DNA of 64,000 nt from Acinetobacter sp. 10FS3-1 (GCF_013343215.1 NZ_CP039143.1:806001-870000), one strand, 5' to 3'. Positions 1-9,354 are shown, counted from the first letter of the stretch. Translations and numbers: made by a program. The notes: a model not told the origin generated them from the letters alone.

Positions 1-93
1 GAACTCTATCTTCCTATGCTTTATGTAACAAAGCCCGTTGTGGGTATAAATAAATATCCAGAAGGTATAGAAGTTATTCTTTTTTTTAAATAA
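1..93 (+). CDS. 3' end of an unidentified gene (partial)
   Basis: Frame 1 is open from the first base of the window through 30 codons and then stops at TAA. The translated tail ends in EVILFFK. It may be the C-terminus of a gene that begins outside the window, but 30 codons are too few to identify a family and an open stretch of this size can occur by chance. Confidence 0.3.
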   Translation, partial: ELYLPMLYVTKPVVGINKYPEGIEVILFFK

Positions 94-275
94 TAGGCTT
101 TATAACTTTGATTGTGAATATTATATTTATTTTCAATTTAGCATTAAATAAATTTGTAAACTAAAGAATATTCGATACGAATTTTAATCATTCAAATATA
201 GAATTGATCTATTCAAATAGTGTGTCTAGCTGATATATTGGAAAAATATTATAAATTTTAGCTAGGTGAAAAGGA

Positions 276-1274
276 ATGCACTCACTAAGCCAACAGGATA
301 TTGAATTAAAGCATTATTCGAAAAAAGCCGACTTTGCTCAAGATCTTATGTCTACCATCTGTGGCGAACATCGCTTAGATACCAGTTATCGAAATACTTT
401 AGATTTTCATTATGATGGCATGCGCTTGCCAAGTAAGCGAATGACGATTGGCACCATTTCCTATGGTGCAAATGTGGCAATCAATACCTCCCATCTCAGA
501 GCTTATAGTATTAGCCTGCCTCTGTGTGGTAAACAGATTTTAAATATGAGGGGAGAACAATATTATTCAGACGAAAAAACTGGACTTATTATCTCAAATG
601 CCCAGTTGCAAGATCTTACAATTGATAAAAATTGTAAAAAACTTCAAGTCGTCATTCCTGAAAGAAGTTTACATCTTGTATTAGCAGATATTCTTAAGCA
701 ACCTGTTGAAAAGTCTGTTATTTTTAGCCCAAGAATGCATTTTGATTCGCAGCAACTTACGACTTTGTGGTGGAAAAATATACAGGATTTTTTAAACTCA
801 AAATCTCAGTATATTAATTCTCATGGATTGTCTTTGCTTGCTGAAGACTATGAAAACTTTATCATTAAAACCTTGTTGCTATTTCAAGAAAATAATTATT
901 CAGAACAGCTTAGACAAGTATCGAATCAACAACAGCCTGCTTATATTCAAAAAGTACATAAATTTATAATTACTCATGCATGTGAGGAAATTAGTGTCGA
1001 TACTTTGCAACAATTAGCAGGAGTTTCGAAGTCAAAATTATATGAAGAATTTCAAACCTATTATGGAACAAGCCCTTTGGCTTATCTAAAAAAATATCGC
1101 TTACAACAAATTTATAAATCTTTATGTACGCCGAGTGTTGATAAAAGAATCTCTATTTCACAATTGGCTTTTAAATGGGGATTTAATCATTTAAGTCGAT
1201 TCTCTCAAGACTATCGTGAGGAGTTTGGAGAAAAGCCAAGTGATACTAAAAACAAATTTAAAGAGCTTCATTAA
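276..1274 (+). CDS. AraC/XylS-family transcriptional regulator
   Basis: A 332-residue protein with the two-part layout of AraC/XylS activators. Residues about 20-200 form a cupin-like effector domain of the AraC-binding-like type. Residues about 225-325 hold two helix-turn-helix motifs (EISVDTLQQLAGVSKSKLYE, then ISQLAFKWGFNHLSRFSQDY and the conserved FGEKPS end). AntR, the activator of anthranilate dioxygenase genes in Pseudomonas, belongs to this family. With an aromatic-acid transporter and antABC-catA next to it, a role as anthranilate-responsive activator is likely, but this is inferred from context. The gene runs towards the MFS transporter gene and shares a bidirectional terminator with it. 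A purine-rich GGTGAAAAGGA precedes the ATG. Confidence 0.8.
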   Translation: MHSLSQQDIELKHYSKKADFAQDLMSTICGEHRLDTSYRNTLDFHYDGMRLPSKRMTIGTISYGANVAINTSHLRAYSISLPLCGKQILNMRGEQYYSDEKTGLIISNAQLQDLTIDKNCKKLQVVIPERSLHLVLADILKQPVEKSVIFSPRMHFDSQQLTTLWWKNIQDFLNSKSQYINSHGLSLLAEDYENFIIKTLLLFQENNYSEQLRQVSNQQQPAYIQKVHKFIITHACEEISVDTLQQLAGVSKSKLYEEFQTYYGTSPLAYLKKYRLQQIYKSLCTPSVDKRISISQLAFKWGFNHLSRFSQDYREEFGEKPSDTKNKFKELH

Positions 1275-1295
1275 AAGACTAAAAATGTAAAGATT

Positions 1296-1321
1296 AAAAG
1301 CCAGATTTAAATCTGGCTTTT
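1296..1321. terminator. Bidirectional rho-independent terminator
   Basis: A perfect palindrome, AAAAGCCAGATTT followed by AAATCTGGCTTTT, lies between the convergent regulator and transporter genes. T runs on both strands let it serve both. Confidence 0.85.
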
Positions 1322-1338
1322 GATGCTTTTATAATAAT

Positions 1339-2682
1339 TTAAGCTATTTCTTTAATTTCAGCTTGTTCTGAGTATTTTGATTTCTCACTTAGGACTTTTA
1401 GGCTTAAAGCAATAAAAGAAATAAATGTAGGAATTGCAAGGATGTAGAATAAACCACTCAGGCTCAGATCAAATGTGAAAATTAAGGATCCGAAGAAAGC
1501 ACCTAGAATTGCTCCAATTCGACCAATGCCATGCATCCATGATACCCCTACAGCTCGACAGGTTGAAGGATAGGAAATAGCTGCTAAAGGTAGTAAGGAG
1601 GATTGAGCACCAGTAAGCAAGGCACCAATTAAGAATATGGTAACTCCAAAGAAAAATATGTCTGAACTTATGAAGCCAGCTACAATAAATAAGCCAAAAG
1701 CAATCAGATAAGAGTATCGAATAACTGTATTCGGATTGGTCTTATCCATATACCATCCCATAATTATAGCGCCAATGACTCCACCAAAAGGAAATATAGC
1801 GGCAATTAAACTGAATTGCTGAGTGGTAAAACCTGCTGTTTTTAAAATAACTGGCATCCAACTGGTTAAAAGATAAAAAACTAGTAAGCTCATAAAGCAG
1901 CAAAGCCATAACATACTTGAGCTTACTAAATATTTACTTAAAACTTGTTTAACAGGATTTTGAGTAGACTGTACTTCAGTGTAAGCCAGTCTAATTGTGA
2001 TTCTATCGGGAAAAGGCTTTCCTTGAATCATCTCTAAAATATGCTGAGCTTTTGAAGGTTGATTGTTTTTGATTAAATATTGTGGTGATTCTGGTAATTT
2101 GGCTAGTAGTATAATTACCAGAATAAGGGGAACAATCCCACCAATAATAATGACTTTAGCCCAGCCTAAATTCTCTAATAAATAAGCAGATAGAAGGCCA
2201 CCACAAGAAATTCCCAGCATGAATCCACAACCCGCCAATCCGGTTAAAAATGCTTTACGTTTTGCAGGCATATATTCTGAAACAATTGTACTAATATTTG
2301 GCATGGCTGCACCTAAGCCGATACCAGTAATGAACCGGTAAATCATCAATTCTTGTGTTGACGTGGCAAATCCGCATAAAACTGTAAATGCACCAAAAAG
2401 TAATGTGGTGAAAGTAATAACTTTTTTCCGCCCAAATTTATCAGCAAGAGGGCCAGACAGAATAGCGCCAATCGACATACCGACTAGAGCGGCACTCAAT
2501 ACTGGTGCAAGTTGGGGTTTGCTTATCCCCCAATCATCTAATAATGCAGGTGCAATAAAACCAATAATACCAGTGTCTAAGCCATCGCAAAAAAATACTA
2601 AAAAGCCTAGTGTAAATACGAGCCATTGTAATGGTGATAATTTTTCACGGTCTATCACCGTATTAAGATCAATTGTTTTCAT
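1339..2682 (-). CDS. MFS aromatic acid:H+ symporter
   Basis: A 447-residue, 12-helix major facilitator protein of the aromatic acid:H+ symporter (AAHS) group, which includes BenK and PcaK. TM1 carries the acidic motif DGLDTGIIGFIAPAL, where the Asp residues are needed for transport in PcaK. The loop after TM2 holds the MFS signature GPLADKFGRKKV. A charged central loop (about residues 200-245) separates the two six-helix halves. It probably imports an aromatic acid across the inner membrane. Proximity to antABC suggests anthranilate, but the sequence does not settle the substrate. The AraC-type gene downstream is convergent, so the transporter has its own promoter in the long gap upstream. 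Confidence 0.85.
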   Translation of the reverse strand: MKTIDLNTVIDREKLSPLQWLVFTLGFLVFFCDGLDTGIIGFIAPALLDDWGISKPQLAPVLSAALVGMSIGAILSGPLADKFGRKKVITFTTLLFGAFTVLCGFATSTQELMIYRFITGIGLGAAMPNISTIVSEYMPAKRKAFLTGLAGCGFMLGISCGGLLSAYLLENLGWAKVIIIGGIVPLILVIILLAKLPESPQYLIKNNQPSKAQHILEMIQGKPFPDRITIRLAYTEVQSTQNPVKQVLSKYLVSSSMLWLCCFMSLLVFYLLTSWMPVILKTAGFTTQQFSLIAAIFPFGGVIGAIIMGWYMDKTNPNTVIRYSYLIAFGLFIVAGFISSDIFFFGVTIFLIGALLTGAQSSLLPLAAISYPSTCRAVGVSWMHGIGRIGAILGAFFGSLIFTFDLSLSGLFYILAIPTFISFIALSLKVLSEKSKYSEQAEIKEIA

Positions 2683-3356
2683 CTTTATTCCTTTAAAGTT
2701 TTTAGAATTCTTTACTGTAATTTACAAAAAAGTTTCTTTTTGAAATCAGTGCTATATTTAACGTCATAATCAATTCAAAGATAGTGCACAGCTAAACCTT
2801 TGAGATAGTGCATGTTGAAATGTATAGCTTCAAATAAAATTAGCTTTACTTGCTTTATTTTCGTGACCATCAACAGCCTTAAAGGTATTACCGAATCGTA
2901 TTCAGTCCTGGAATATAATCTTTAAAATTTTAGCTATAGATAAAATGATAAGACTTTTCATCATCAGCTTATATCACTTAAAATACTGAATAATATAAAT
3001 GATTTTTTGATCTTACTGTTGGTCTTTGCTGATCTGTCATCCCATACCTTCCTTAGAGAAATTGATTCTTGCTTGCTATATTCCATTCACTTGAAATTTT
3101 TTTTCAGAGTATTGATTGAACGCTTTTTGATTCTTTTAAACTATCCAGAAATTCCTAAACACCATCCATTTTTTCCAAATTAGATAAATGGGATATTTAG
3201 TTAAATAGCTAAAAAATGATATGTGAAGGAAATATTTTACAAAGAGACGATTGTGCTAAAGGACTAGAGGTTTATTAGGAATAAATTATCTCTTTTAATA
3301 AAATAGGATTGGAGATAATAGATACATCAGTTTTTTAGAGAACAGTACAATAATTA
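2683..3356. other. AT-rich intergenic region, no gene seen
   Basis: About 670 bases between the transporter start and the left end of the IS982-family element. It should hold the transporter promoter. I see no convincing ORF, RNA gene or strong hairpin. Confidence 0.5.
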
Positions 3357-4332
3357 ACCCGAATCGCGGATAAGAAATTGACTTGAAAAATAAGAGGACT
3401 AGAGCCATCAGTTGAGTTACCACACCAAACTCACAACTCTAGTCCTGATGTTCAATAGTACCGAATTATTCTGCGTAATTGATGATTTTTTTCTTAAATT
3501 TGAATCAACTTATTGGGAGTTTCTCAAACAAAACTGTGGTTCCTTAAGAATCAGAACTGCTCAACTCACAATTTCAGAAATCTGCTTTATTGCCATTTGG
3601 TACAAATGCTCTCATTTCAATAATTTCAAAGCCTTTTTCACCTGGTTAAAAGAAGATAAAAGCCATTTATTTAAGTACTTGCCTTGCTATCAAAGGATGA
3701 TTCATCTGATCAATATGCACCAATTGGCCCTACACGCTTTACATGTGGCGCTGATGAAAGACCAAGCTACACAATATTTATGGATTGATTCAACAACTCT
3801 GCCAGTTTTTAAAAATCAACGTATTCAGCGTCATAAATCATTAGTCCAAATTGCATCACATGGTAGAAGCTCAATGGGCTGGTTTTATGGCTGTAAATTA
3901 CATATTGCGATGAATCAATTTGGTGAAATTGCCTGTTCTGCTTTATCGAATGGACATGTTGCTGACATAAAAATGGTTGAGCAATTGGTTGCTGGTATAG
4001 AAGCAAAACTTTACGGGGATCGAGGTTACATCAGCCAAGAATTAAAAAATCAGATTGAAAGATCAAGGTATTGATTTAATTACTTATCATCGAAAGAATA
4101 TGCAGGCTATTCAACTCTGTGCATCAGATGAATATCACCTAAGACAACGCAATAAGATAGAAACATTATTCAGTTTATTGAAGGGGCAATACAATTTAGT
4201 GACGAGTAAAGCACGTAGTCTTCATGGATTTCTGAGTGGAATTTACGCCTCACTATGTGCATATCAATTAACCCATCCAAATAAGCCAACAATTCAAATT
4301 AAGGAATCATCGGCTTAAGCAGGATCCGGGTT
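3357..4332 (+). mobile_element. IS982-family insertion sequence
   Basis: A roughly 976-base element holding one broken transposase gene. The ends are imperfect inverted repeats: ACCCGAATCGCGGATAAG on the left and, read inwards from the right, ACCCGGATCCTGCTTAAG. AATT flanks both ends, but the ends themselves are AT-rich, so the exact boundary and the target duplication are uncertain. The element sits between the transporter and the catA-ant operon and may have separated a once continuous catabolic locus. Confidence 0.85.
3448..4318 (+). pseudogene. IS982-family transposase, frameshifted
   Basis: The transposase of the element is split into two frames. The first part, from the ATG at 3448 (a TTG lies 36 bases upstream), holds the DDE Asp residues in LWIDSTTLPVF and LYGDRGY. 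The second part holds the Glu region, NKIETLFSLLKG. The frame changes near 4051-4056: the expected continuation NQLKDQGIDL is restored if one base is removed from CAGATTG. IS982 transposases are normally a single ORF of about 290 residues, and the two parts add up to that. This copy is therefore probably inactive, unless the shift is a sequencing error or is bypassed by ribosomal slippage. Confidence 0.85.
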
Positions 4333-4421
4333 AATTAAGGATAAAAAAATATTTATTTTGAAGTGAGAAGATTAGAAAAATGGGAAATGAGATAATTCAA
4401 TTTAGCTTAATTTAGAACTCC

Positions 4422-4456
4422 CCACTTGAATCAAGATTAAAACTCAGTTCAAGTGG
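4422..4456 (-). terminator. Possible terminator hairpin after catA
   Basis: CCACTTGAA and TTCAAGTGG form a 9-bp stem just beyond the catA stop. There is no clear U run on the minus strand, so this may be a 3'-stabilising hairpin rather than a true intrinsic terminator. Confidence 0.4.
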
Positions 4457-4470
4457 AGAGTAAAAGAGCA

Positions 4471-5391
4471 CTATGCACATAAGCGACGACGTTCAACTTC
4501 TGCGGAAGGCGCTGAAACACTGTCTTTGGCTAGAGAGATATTAAATGTAATATGTTTAAACGGTCTATCTACGCCATAACGTTTAATTTCGCTTGAATCG
4601 GTAACATCTACTGCTGTTGCGACTAAACCATCACGTGTTGCGAAAGCAAAGTCATCCCATAAATATTGATCACCTTCAATATTGAACTGGGTGGTCAGCT
4701 TACGGAATCCAGGTGCAGATACAAAATAGTGCACATGAGAAGGGCGATTGCCATGACGGCCTAACTTGTTCAGCAAAGCCTGTGTAGTACCTTCTGGAGG
4801 ACAACCATAACCGACCGGCATTGTAGTTAATGCTACATATTTTCCTTTATCATTGGTAAAAATCGTACGACGTAAATTGAATTCTGATTGAGCTTTATCG
4901 AAGAATGAATAATTTCCTAAACTGTTTGCATGCCATATTTCGACTTTGGCGTTTTCAATCGGGTTGCCTTCTGTATCAGTTACTGTCCCTTCAATAATAA
5001 GAGTATCAATTTTATTAGACTCAGAGCCATCATCCATACGTGCAAAACCTACCGACTCAGGCGCACCTGCTACATATAGAGGACCTTCAATGGTGCGTGG
5101 CGTGCCTCCAGTGATACCTGCTTTTAAGTCGATTTCATCAGCTCGCAAGTCTAAAAAATGCTCTAGTCCCAAGCCTGCTGCGAGTAAGCCCAGTTCATTA
5201 GCTTGTCCTGCATCAGTTAAATATTCTAAGCCTTTCCACACTTCAGAAGGTTGAATATCGAGCTCTTCAATGGCCTGAAAAAGATCTGTGACTAAACGTA
5301 CAATAATTTCCTGTACACGTGTATCCACAGGTCCAGTGGCACTGTCTACATTCATTTGCTTGACCAGATTACTAATTTGTTTGCGTTCCAT
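4471..5391 (-). CDS. catA: Catechol 1,2-dioxygenase, ant-linked copy
   Basis: Intradiol ring cleavage of catechol to cis,cis-muconate. The 306-residue protein has the N-terminal helical dimerisation domain (about 1-100) and the beta-sandwich catalytic domain. The Fe(III) ligands are visible: Tyr161 in GNYSFFD, Tyr195 in VGYGCPP, and His219/His221 in RPSHVHYF. Length and ligand spacing match intradiol catechol dioxygenases of Acinetobacter. It lies 105 bases downstream of antC on the same strand and is probably the last gene of an antABC-catA operon, handling the catechol made from anthranilate. A close paralogue ends the phenol operon at about 36-37 kb. The genes that process muconate are not in the window. 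Confidence 0.95.
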   Translation of the reverse strand: MERKQISNLVKQMNVDSATGPVDTRVQEIIVRLVTDLFQAIEELDIQPSEVWKGLEYLTDAGQANELGLLAAGLGLEHFLDLRADEIDLKAGITGGTPRTIEGPLYVAGAPESVGFARMDDGSESNKIDTLIIEGTVTDTEGNPIENAKVEIWHANSLGNYSFFDKAQSEFNLRRTIFTNDKGKYVALTTMPVGYGCPPEGTTQALLNKLGRHGNRPSHVHYFVSAPGFRKLTTQFNIEGDQYLWDDFAFATRDGLVATAVDVTDSSEIKRYGVDRPFKHITFNISLAKDSVSAPSAEVERRRLCA

Positions 5392-5496
5392 GCTACTTTC
5401 CTTAAGTGGGTATTTTAGATTTATTTAAAACTGCTGATTTCATGCTGCATTGATTCAGCACTACAAAAGTTAAGCCTTTATCTACAAAGCTTGTTG

Positions 5497-6528
5497 TTAA
5501 AGGCGACTGGTATTGCTTTGCAAGAATTTTTCACTATAAAGGCGGTAGTTTTGTAAGGCTTGATCCTCCAGCCAGTCTTTGACCGCTTCAATCATTGGTT
5601 GCGGGCCACACAGATACATATCAAATGCTTGCTCTGCAAGCTGGTCTTTATTTAAATGGTCCTGAATATAACCCGTTTTACCGGTCCAATTATCTGAAGC
5701 CTTACTAATGATTGGTTGATACTTAAAATTAGGCATCCGTTCGGTATAGGCATGTAAGCGTTGCTGTTCACACAAGTCGGCTTCTTGGTTCACGCCATAA
5801 TAAAGATGTACATCTGGGGCATTAGGCTGTTCAACGATATTATCCAGCATGCCTAAAAAGGCAGATAATCCCGTACCACCAGCAATAAACACCAAGGGGC
5901 GCTCGATTTCACGTAAGTAGAAACTACCTAAAGGAGCTTCCATATAAATGGTCTGTCCGACTTTACAGTATTCACGTAAGTAATTACTCATCACACCGTT
6001 TGGCAGCAAACGAATTAAAAATTGCAGCTGATTGGTGGCATTAGGCCGGTTGGCAAAAGAATACGAACGCCAGTCCTCAGAATTTGGAATTTGCAGACAT
6101 GCATATTGACCGGGTAAAAAGTGCAAAGGTTGCTTATAACTGCTGGCATCGACATGCAAAATGGCCGTGGTTTCAGAAACCAGTTCTACAGCAGTCACTG
6201 TGGTGGCAATTTTTAAAGACTCGCCGGCATTACAAAGATTTGAATTATGATCGAAATAAAATGCAGCATTGGATTTCACTCGGGTTTGGCATGCCAATAT
6301 TTTACGCTCTGCCAAATCACGTTCACTGAGTGCCTCTTCATCGACATATTCCTGTTCGTAAGCCCCACTTTCGCACTGGCCCTGACAGGTTCCACATACC
6401 CCTTCACGACAATCTAAAGGCAGGGTAATTCCTTGACGAATGGCTGCATTGAGCAGCAATTCGTCATCATGTACAGAGATGAAAAAGGTTTTACCATCAG
6501 CGAAATTGAGCGCCACTGAATGAGTCAT
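5497..6528 (-). CDS. antC: Anthranilate 1,2-dioxygenase reductase component
   Basis: Electron-transfer component that passes electrons from NADH via FAD and a [2Fe-2S] centre to AntAB. The 343-residue protein has an N-terminal plant-type ferredoxin domain with the cluster motif CREGVCGTCQGQC, then an FAD-binding domain (RSYSFANRPN) and an NAD-binding domain (FIAGGTGLSAFLGML, ending LCGPQPMIEAV). The length equals that known for Acinetobacter AntC. BenC has the same architecture, so the ant assignment rests on the set of three subunit lengths and the neighbours. It follows antB after 11 bases. Confidence 0.9.
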   Translation of the reverse strand: MTHSVALNFADGKTFFISVHDDELLLNAAIRQGITLPLDCREGVCGTCQGQCESGAYEQEYVDEEALSERDLAERKILACQTRVKSNAAFYFDHNSNLCNAGESLKIATTVTAVELVSETTAILHVDASSYKQPLHFLPGQYACLQIPNSEDWRSYSFANRPNATNQLQFLIRLLPNGVMSNYLREYCKVGQTIYMEAPLGSFYLREIERPLVFIAGGTGLSAFLGMLDNIVEQPNAPDVHLYYGVNQEADLCEQQRLHAYTERMPNFKYQPIISKASDNWTGKTGYIQDHLNKDQLAEQAFDMYLCGPQPMIEAVKDWLEDQALQNYRLYSEKFLQSNTSRL

Positions 6529-6539
6529 ACTATTGATCC

Positions 6540-7031
6540 TTAAACATGATAAAAGTCTAAGACCGAGTCAATTTTGTCATTCAGTAATACTGTATGTTGA
6601 CGACGGATGCGGAAGCTCTCTTCAGCTTTGCGTAAGGTATACGTGGCATGGCCATAAAAACTACCTTCCAAACCTTGACGGTTATACAGGGTGTGCCATG
6701 CTACTTTTGCTTCAATTAAGCCATCATCCAGTTCTTTGACCCGAATATTTTTAATCATGTGTAAAGTGCGGGGTAAAGGAGTGGCAGAGGCCGCCTTACC
6801 GGTACGGATACGAAAAATTCGGTCTTCTAGGCCTGTACGGTCTTCATAATAAATATAGGACAAGCCCTGATTCGGATCCTGGACGTAGTTATGGTCATCA
6901 ATCCACTGCGGAATATGGTATTCACTATCCTCATCATATAGATCAAGATAAGCATCCCAATCATAGGTGTCACAGAGTTCGGCCTTTTTGATTAAAAACT
7001 GAGAAACAGCAAAGTTAAGTTCAGCAGTCAT
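6540..7031 (-). CDS. antB: Anthranilate 1,2-dioxygenase small subunit
   Basis: The 163-residue beta subunit of a ring-hydroxylating dioxygenase, of the SnoaL/NTF2-like fold that supports the alpha subunit in an alpha3beta3 complex. Typical features are the N-terminal WDAYLDLYDEDSEYHIP segment and the central YYEDRTGLEDRIFRI segment. It has no catalytic metal of its own. The length matches Acinetobacter AntB. It starts 2 bases after antA, indicating translational coupling. Confidence 0.92.
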   Translation of the reverse strand: MTAELNFAVSQFLIKKAELCDTYDWDAYLDLYDEDSEYHIPQWIDDHNYVQDPNQGLSYIYYEDRTGLEDRIFRIRTGKAASATPLPRTLHMIKNIRVKELDDGLIEAKVAWHTLYNRQGLEGSFYGHATYTLRKAEESFRIRRQHTVLLNDKIDSVLDFYHV

Positions 7032-7033
7032 GA

Positions 7034-8449
7034 TTACACCTCGTCCTTGATAGTGTGTTGCTCAAAAGTCACATCTTGCATTTTTAACGCTTTTTTATTT
7101 AGGCCATTGAGCATTAAACGTTGCCATTGACCGTGTTGATTAACGTATAAGCCTTCATGGGTGAATTCACGTCCAGTAATGACTGGCTTAATATTTAAAT
7201 CTTGAGCATTTTGGGTAATGCCATATTCCCAAGTATGATGACCGCGAGAAATATCGCTCCAGCGTTCAAGTCGAGCTTGAAAGCCTTTTTGTTGTTCACG
7301 GAATTCCACAAGGTCATCTGGCGTACCTAAACCTGACACGTTAAAAAAGTCTTCAAACTGGCGGATACGGTTACGGCGTGCTTCGGCAGATTCACCCTTA
7401 ACCCCAATACACTGGCTAATCACTTCTGTTTTGTTCCATGCTACAGGACGGATAATACGTAACTGTGAACTGATTTGATCCATAAAGAACAGACTAGGGT
7501 ACAAATTCAGGTTTCTTAAACGATGCATGGCCCATTCGGCACGTTTTTTTCCATATTTTTCTAAAAGGTATGGCATTACAGTGTCATAACCTGGACGGAC
7601 TGTTGGATTGGGCATATCACTGAACAATACACTATGACCATTTTTAAAGCTGAACCAGCCATCATCAGTTGCAGAGTCACCTGCACCTAATTTGCTGTAA
7701 TCTAAGGTATCTAAGTCAGCTCCTTTTTCGAGATTGACTTGTTGACGATGCTGAACAGTCGATACATAGTTATAGTGCACCGTACTGACGTGATAACCAT
7801 CTAGGCCATTTTCGTTTTGGAGTTTCCAGTTGCCTGCAAAAGTATAAGCTGATTTACCTTGTAATACTTCAAGTTCACCCGTTGGTGACTGCTCAACCAT
7901 CAAATCAAGAAAGACCTTGGCATCGCCCAAAAAATCTTCTAAAGAATCCGTCGCCTGGCTATCTAAACTGACAAATACGAAACCACGATAACTGGCAATA
8001 CGGCCTTGTTTAAGACCACGTGTGGTTTTATCAAAGTGTTCGCAATATTCGCCTGGCGCCTTAACTTTAATTAAGCGACCATCAGATTTATAGGTCCAAG
8101 CATGGAAAGGACAGGTAAATGTGGCCTGGTTTCCTTTACTGACACGTGTCAAGGTGGCGCCGCGGTGTTCACACGCATTGACCATGGCATGAAGTTCACC
8201 ATTACTATCGCGGCTAATAATCAGGGGTTGACGGCCAATTTGAACCGTCACAAAATCATTGTTGTTCGGAATTTCACTTTCATGACAGGCATAAATCCAG
8301 ACTTTTTCAAAGATCTGCTCCATCTCCAAGTCAAACAGTTCAGCTTCAGTGAACATTTCTCGAGCAATGCGGAACACACCATCATGTGGACGAAAATCAA
8401 TACAGTTCTTAATGAAGTCTTGCCATTCAGTAATGCTGCGTGAGGTCAT
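7034..8449 (-). CDS. antA: Anthranilate 1,2-dioxygenase large subunit
   Basis: Catalytic alpha subunit that converts anthranilate to catechol with loss of CO2 and ammonia. The 471 residues include a Rieske [2Fe-2S] site with Cys93-x-His95 (ACEHRG) and Cys113-x2-His116 (CPFHAW). The mononuclear iron site lies in NENGLDGYHVSTVH, with His220 and His225 and the bridging Asp217. Benzoate dioxygenase BenA is similar but typically near 460 residues; 471 together with 163- and 343-residue partners points to AntA. This is the first gene of the minus-strand antABC-catA operon. A 13-bp inverted repeat lies about 100 bases upstream of the ATG. Confidence 0.9.
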   Translation of the reverse strand: MTSRSITEWQDFIKNCIDFRPHDGVFRIAREMFTEAELFDLEMEQIFEKVWIYACHESEIPNNNDFVTVQIGRQPLIISRDSNGELHAMVNACEHRGATLTRVSKGNQATFTCPFHAWTYKSDGRLIKVKAPGEYCEHFDKTTRGLKQGRIASYRGFVFVSLDSQATDSLEDFLGDAKVFLDLMVEQSPTGELEVLQGKSAYTFAGNWKLQNENGLDGYHVSTVHYNYVSTVQHRQQVNLEKGADLDTLDYSKLGAGDSATDDGWFSFKNGHSVLFSDMPNPTVRPGYDTVMPYLLEKYGKKRAEWAMHRLRNLNLYPSLFFMDQISSQLRIIRPVAWNKTEVISQCIGVKGESAEARRNRIRQFEDFFNVSGLGTPDDLVEFREQQKGFQARLERWSDISRGHHTWEYGITQNAQDLNIKPVITGREFTHEGLYVNQHGQWQRLMLNGLNKKALKMQDVTFEQHTIKDEV

Positions 8450-8547
8450 TGTTATATCCTCTAATCCATTAGGGTATTTCCTTCATTGAAGCGAAATTCA
8501 TCCTACACAGCTATCCGAATCCTCCAGATCTTTATCCAATTTTTAGG

Positions 8548-8585
8548 ATACTAAATAATTTTTAATTTAAATAATTATTTAGTAT
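8548..8585. promoter_or_regulatory. 13-bp perfect inverted repeat upstream of antA
   Basis: ATACTAAATAATT and AATTATTTAGTAT form a perfect inverted repeat with a 12-base AT-only spacer, ending about 99 bases before the antA ATG. It is too AT-rich for a terminator. It could be an operator of the ant operon or simply a chance AT-rich palindrome. Confidence 0.45.
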
Positions 8586-8603
8586 TTAGGGTATGTGTAT
8601 TTG

Positions 8604-9253
8604 ACCCTGGCTAAAAGATCAATCGCTTCTATCATGACACCACGCAGTCAAATTTCGTGGATAGAGATTGGTGAGACACCTGATAAAATTCGTGAGCAGG
8701 TACTGTCTATGCCTCATAGTTTATTTCCTGTATGCCGGGGTGTCTGGATAAAGTCTTGAATGTGGTTTGTGCAAAGGAATATTAGAGGTTCTGGAAAATG
8801 AAGAGCAGTTGAAAGCTCTGATAGTCACCGCCCAATCTATATATTTGAAAAAATGAAAGTGATTGATGCTATTAATACCTTGCGCACCTCTAAAGCTTCA
8901 TATTGGTTTTAGGCAATGATGAGTTAGGGTATAGCCAGGCTAATTTCTCCGCTGGATGTGTTTGAAGCGATTGCTAGAGAATTCCCTGATGTAGATGAGC
9001 AACTTGATTTAGTTAAGTAAATGATCGTACTTGCAGAGCATCAGGTAGGTTAGATCTATACTAACTTGAGCTTGAATCAGGCTTAGACCTTGTTAAGCCA
9101 GATTCTGGTTACATCAGTATTTCAGGTTTAATGCTAGAGAAGTGTAATGGCGTAGTAGACGTAGGTTCAAGTGTGCAATATCAAGATACGGACTTTGAAG
9201 TCACAGAGTTAGAAGAAAATCGCATTAAAACAGTCATGATTACTTTCAAATAA
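8604..9253 (+). pseudogene. Relic of a TerC/CorC-type CBS-domain membrane protein
   Basis: Pieces of one protein family can be read across shifting frames. The order is LAKRSIASIMTPRSQISW with MPHSLFPVCRG (start of a CBS pair), VCAKEY and VIDAINTLRTSKA, LISPLDVFEAIAREFPDV (second CBS), and finally DLVKPDSGYISISGLML with the tail ENRIKTVMITFK (CorC_HlyC domain). This is the C-terminal half of a TerC-CBS-CorC_HlyC protein. The N-terminal membrane domain is absent, and stops and frameshifts occur throughout. The remnant abuts the antA promoter region, so the ant operon may have replaced the rest of the gene. Confidence 0.75.
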
Positions 9254-9268
9254 TCACCGCTTTTTTAG

Positions 9269-9296
9269 GCCCTCATAATTTTTTATGAGGGCTTTT
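9269..9296 (+). terminator. Rho-independent terminator
   Basis: GCCCTCATAA and TTATGAGGGC form a 10-bp stem with a TTTT loop and a following TTTT. It lies 15 bases after the stop of the TerC/CorC relic, whose terminator it presumably was. Confidence 0.7.
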
Positions 9297-9354
9297 AAGT
9301 TTAGGGGGCAGGAATTTATATCAGTTTTATATTTGGACTGAGATATAGTGCAAA

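Noticed and set aside
2363..2743. Plus-strand ORF over the start of the MFS transporter
   Set aside because: It is antisense to conserved transporter sequence and lacks any family features.
7034..8449. Benzoate dioxygenase (benABC) as an alternative name for the Rieske operon
   Set aside because: Subunit lengths of 471, 163 and 343 residues fit AntABC of Acinetobacter better than BenABC, and no benM, benD or benK-type order is present. The distinction is still by length and context, not by assay.
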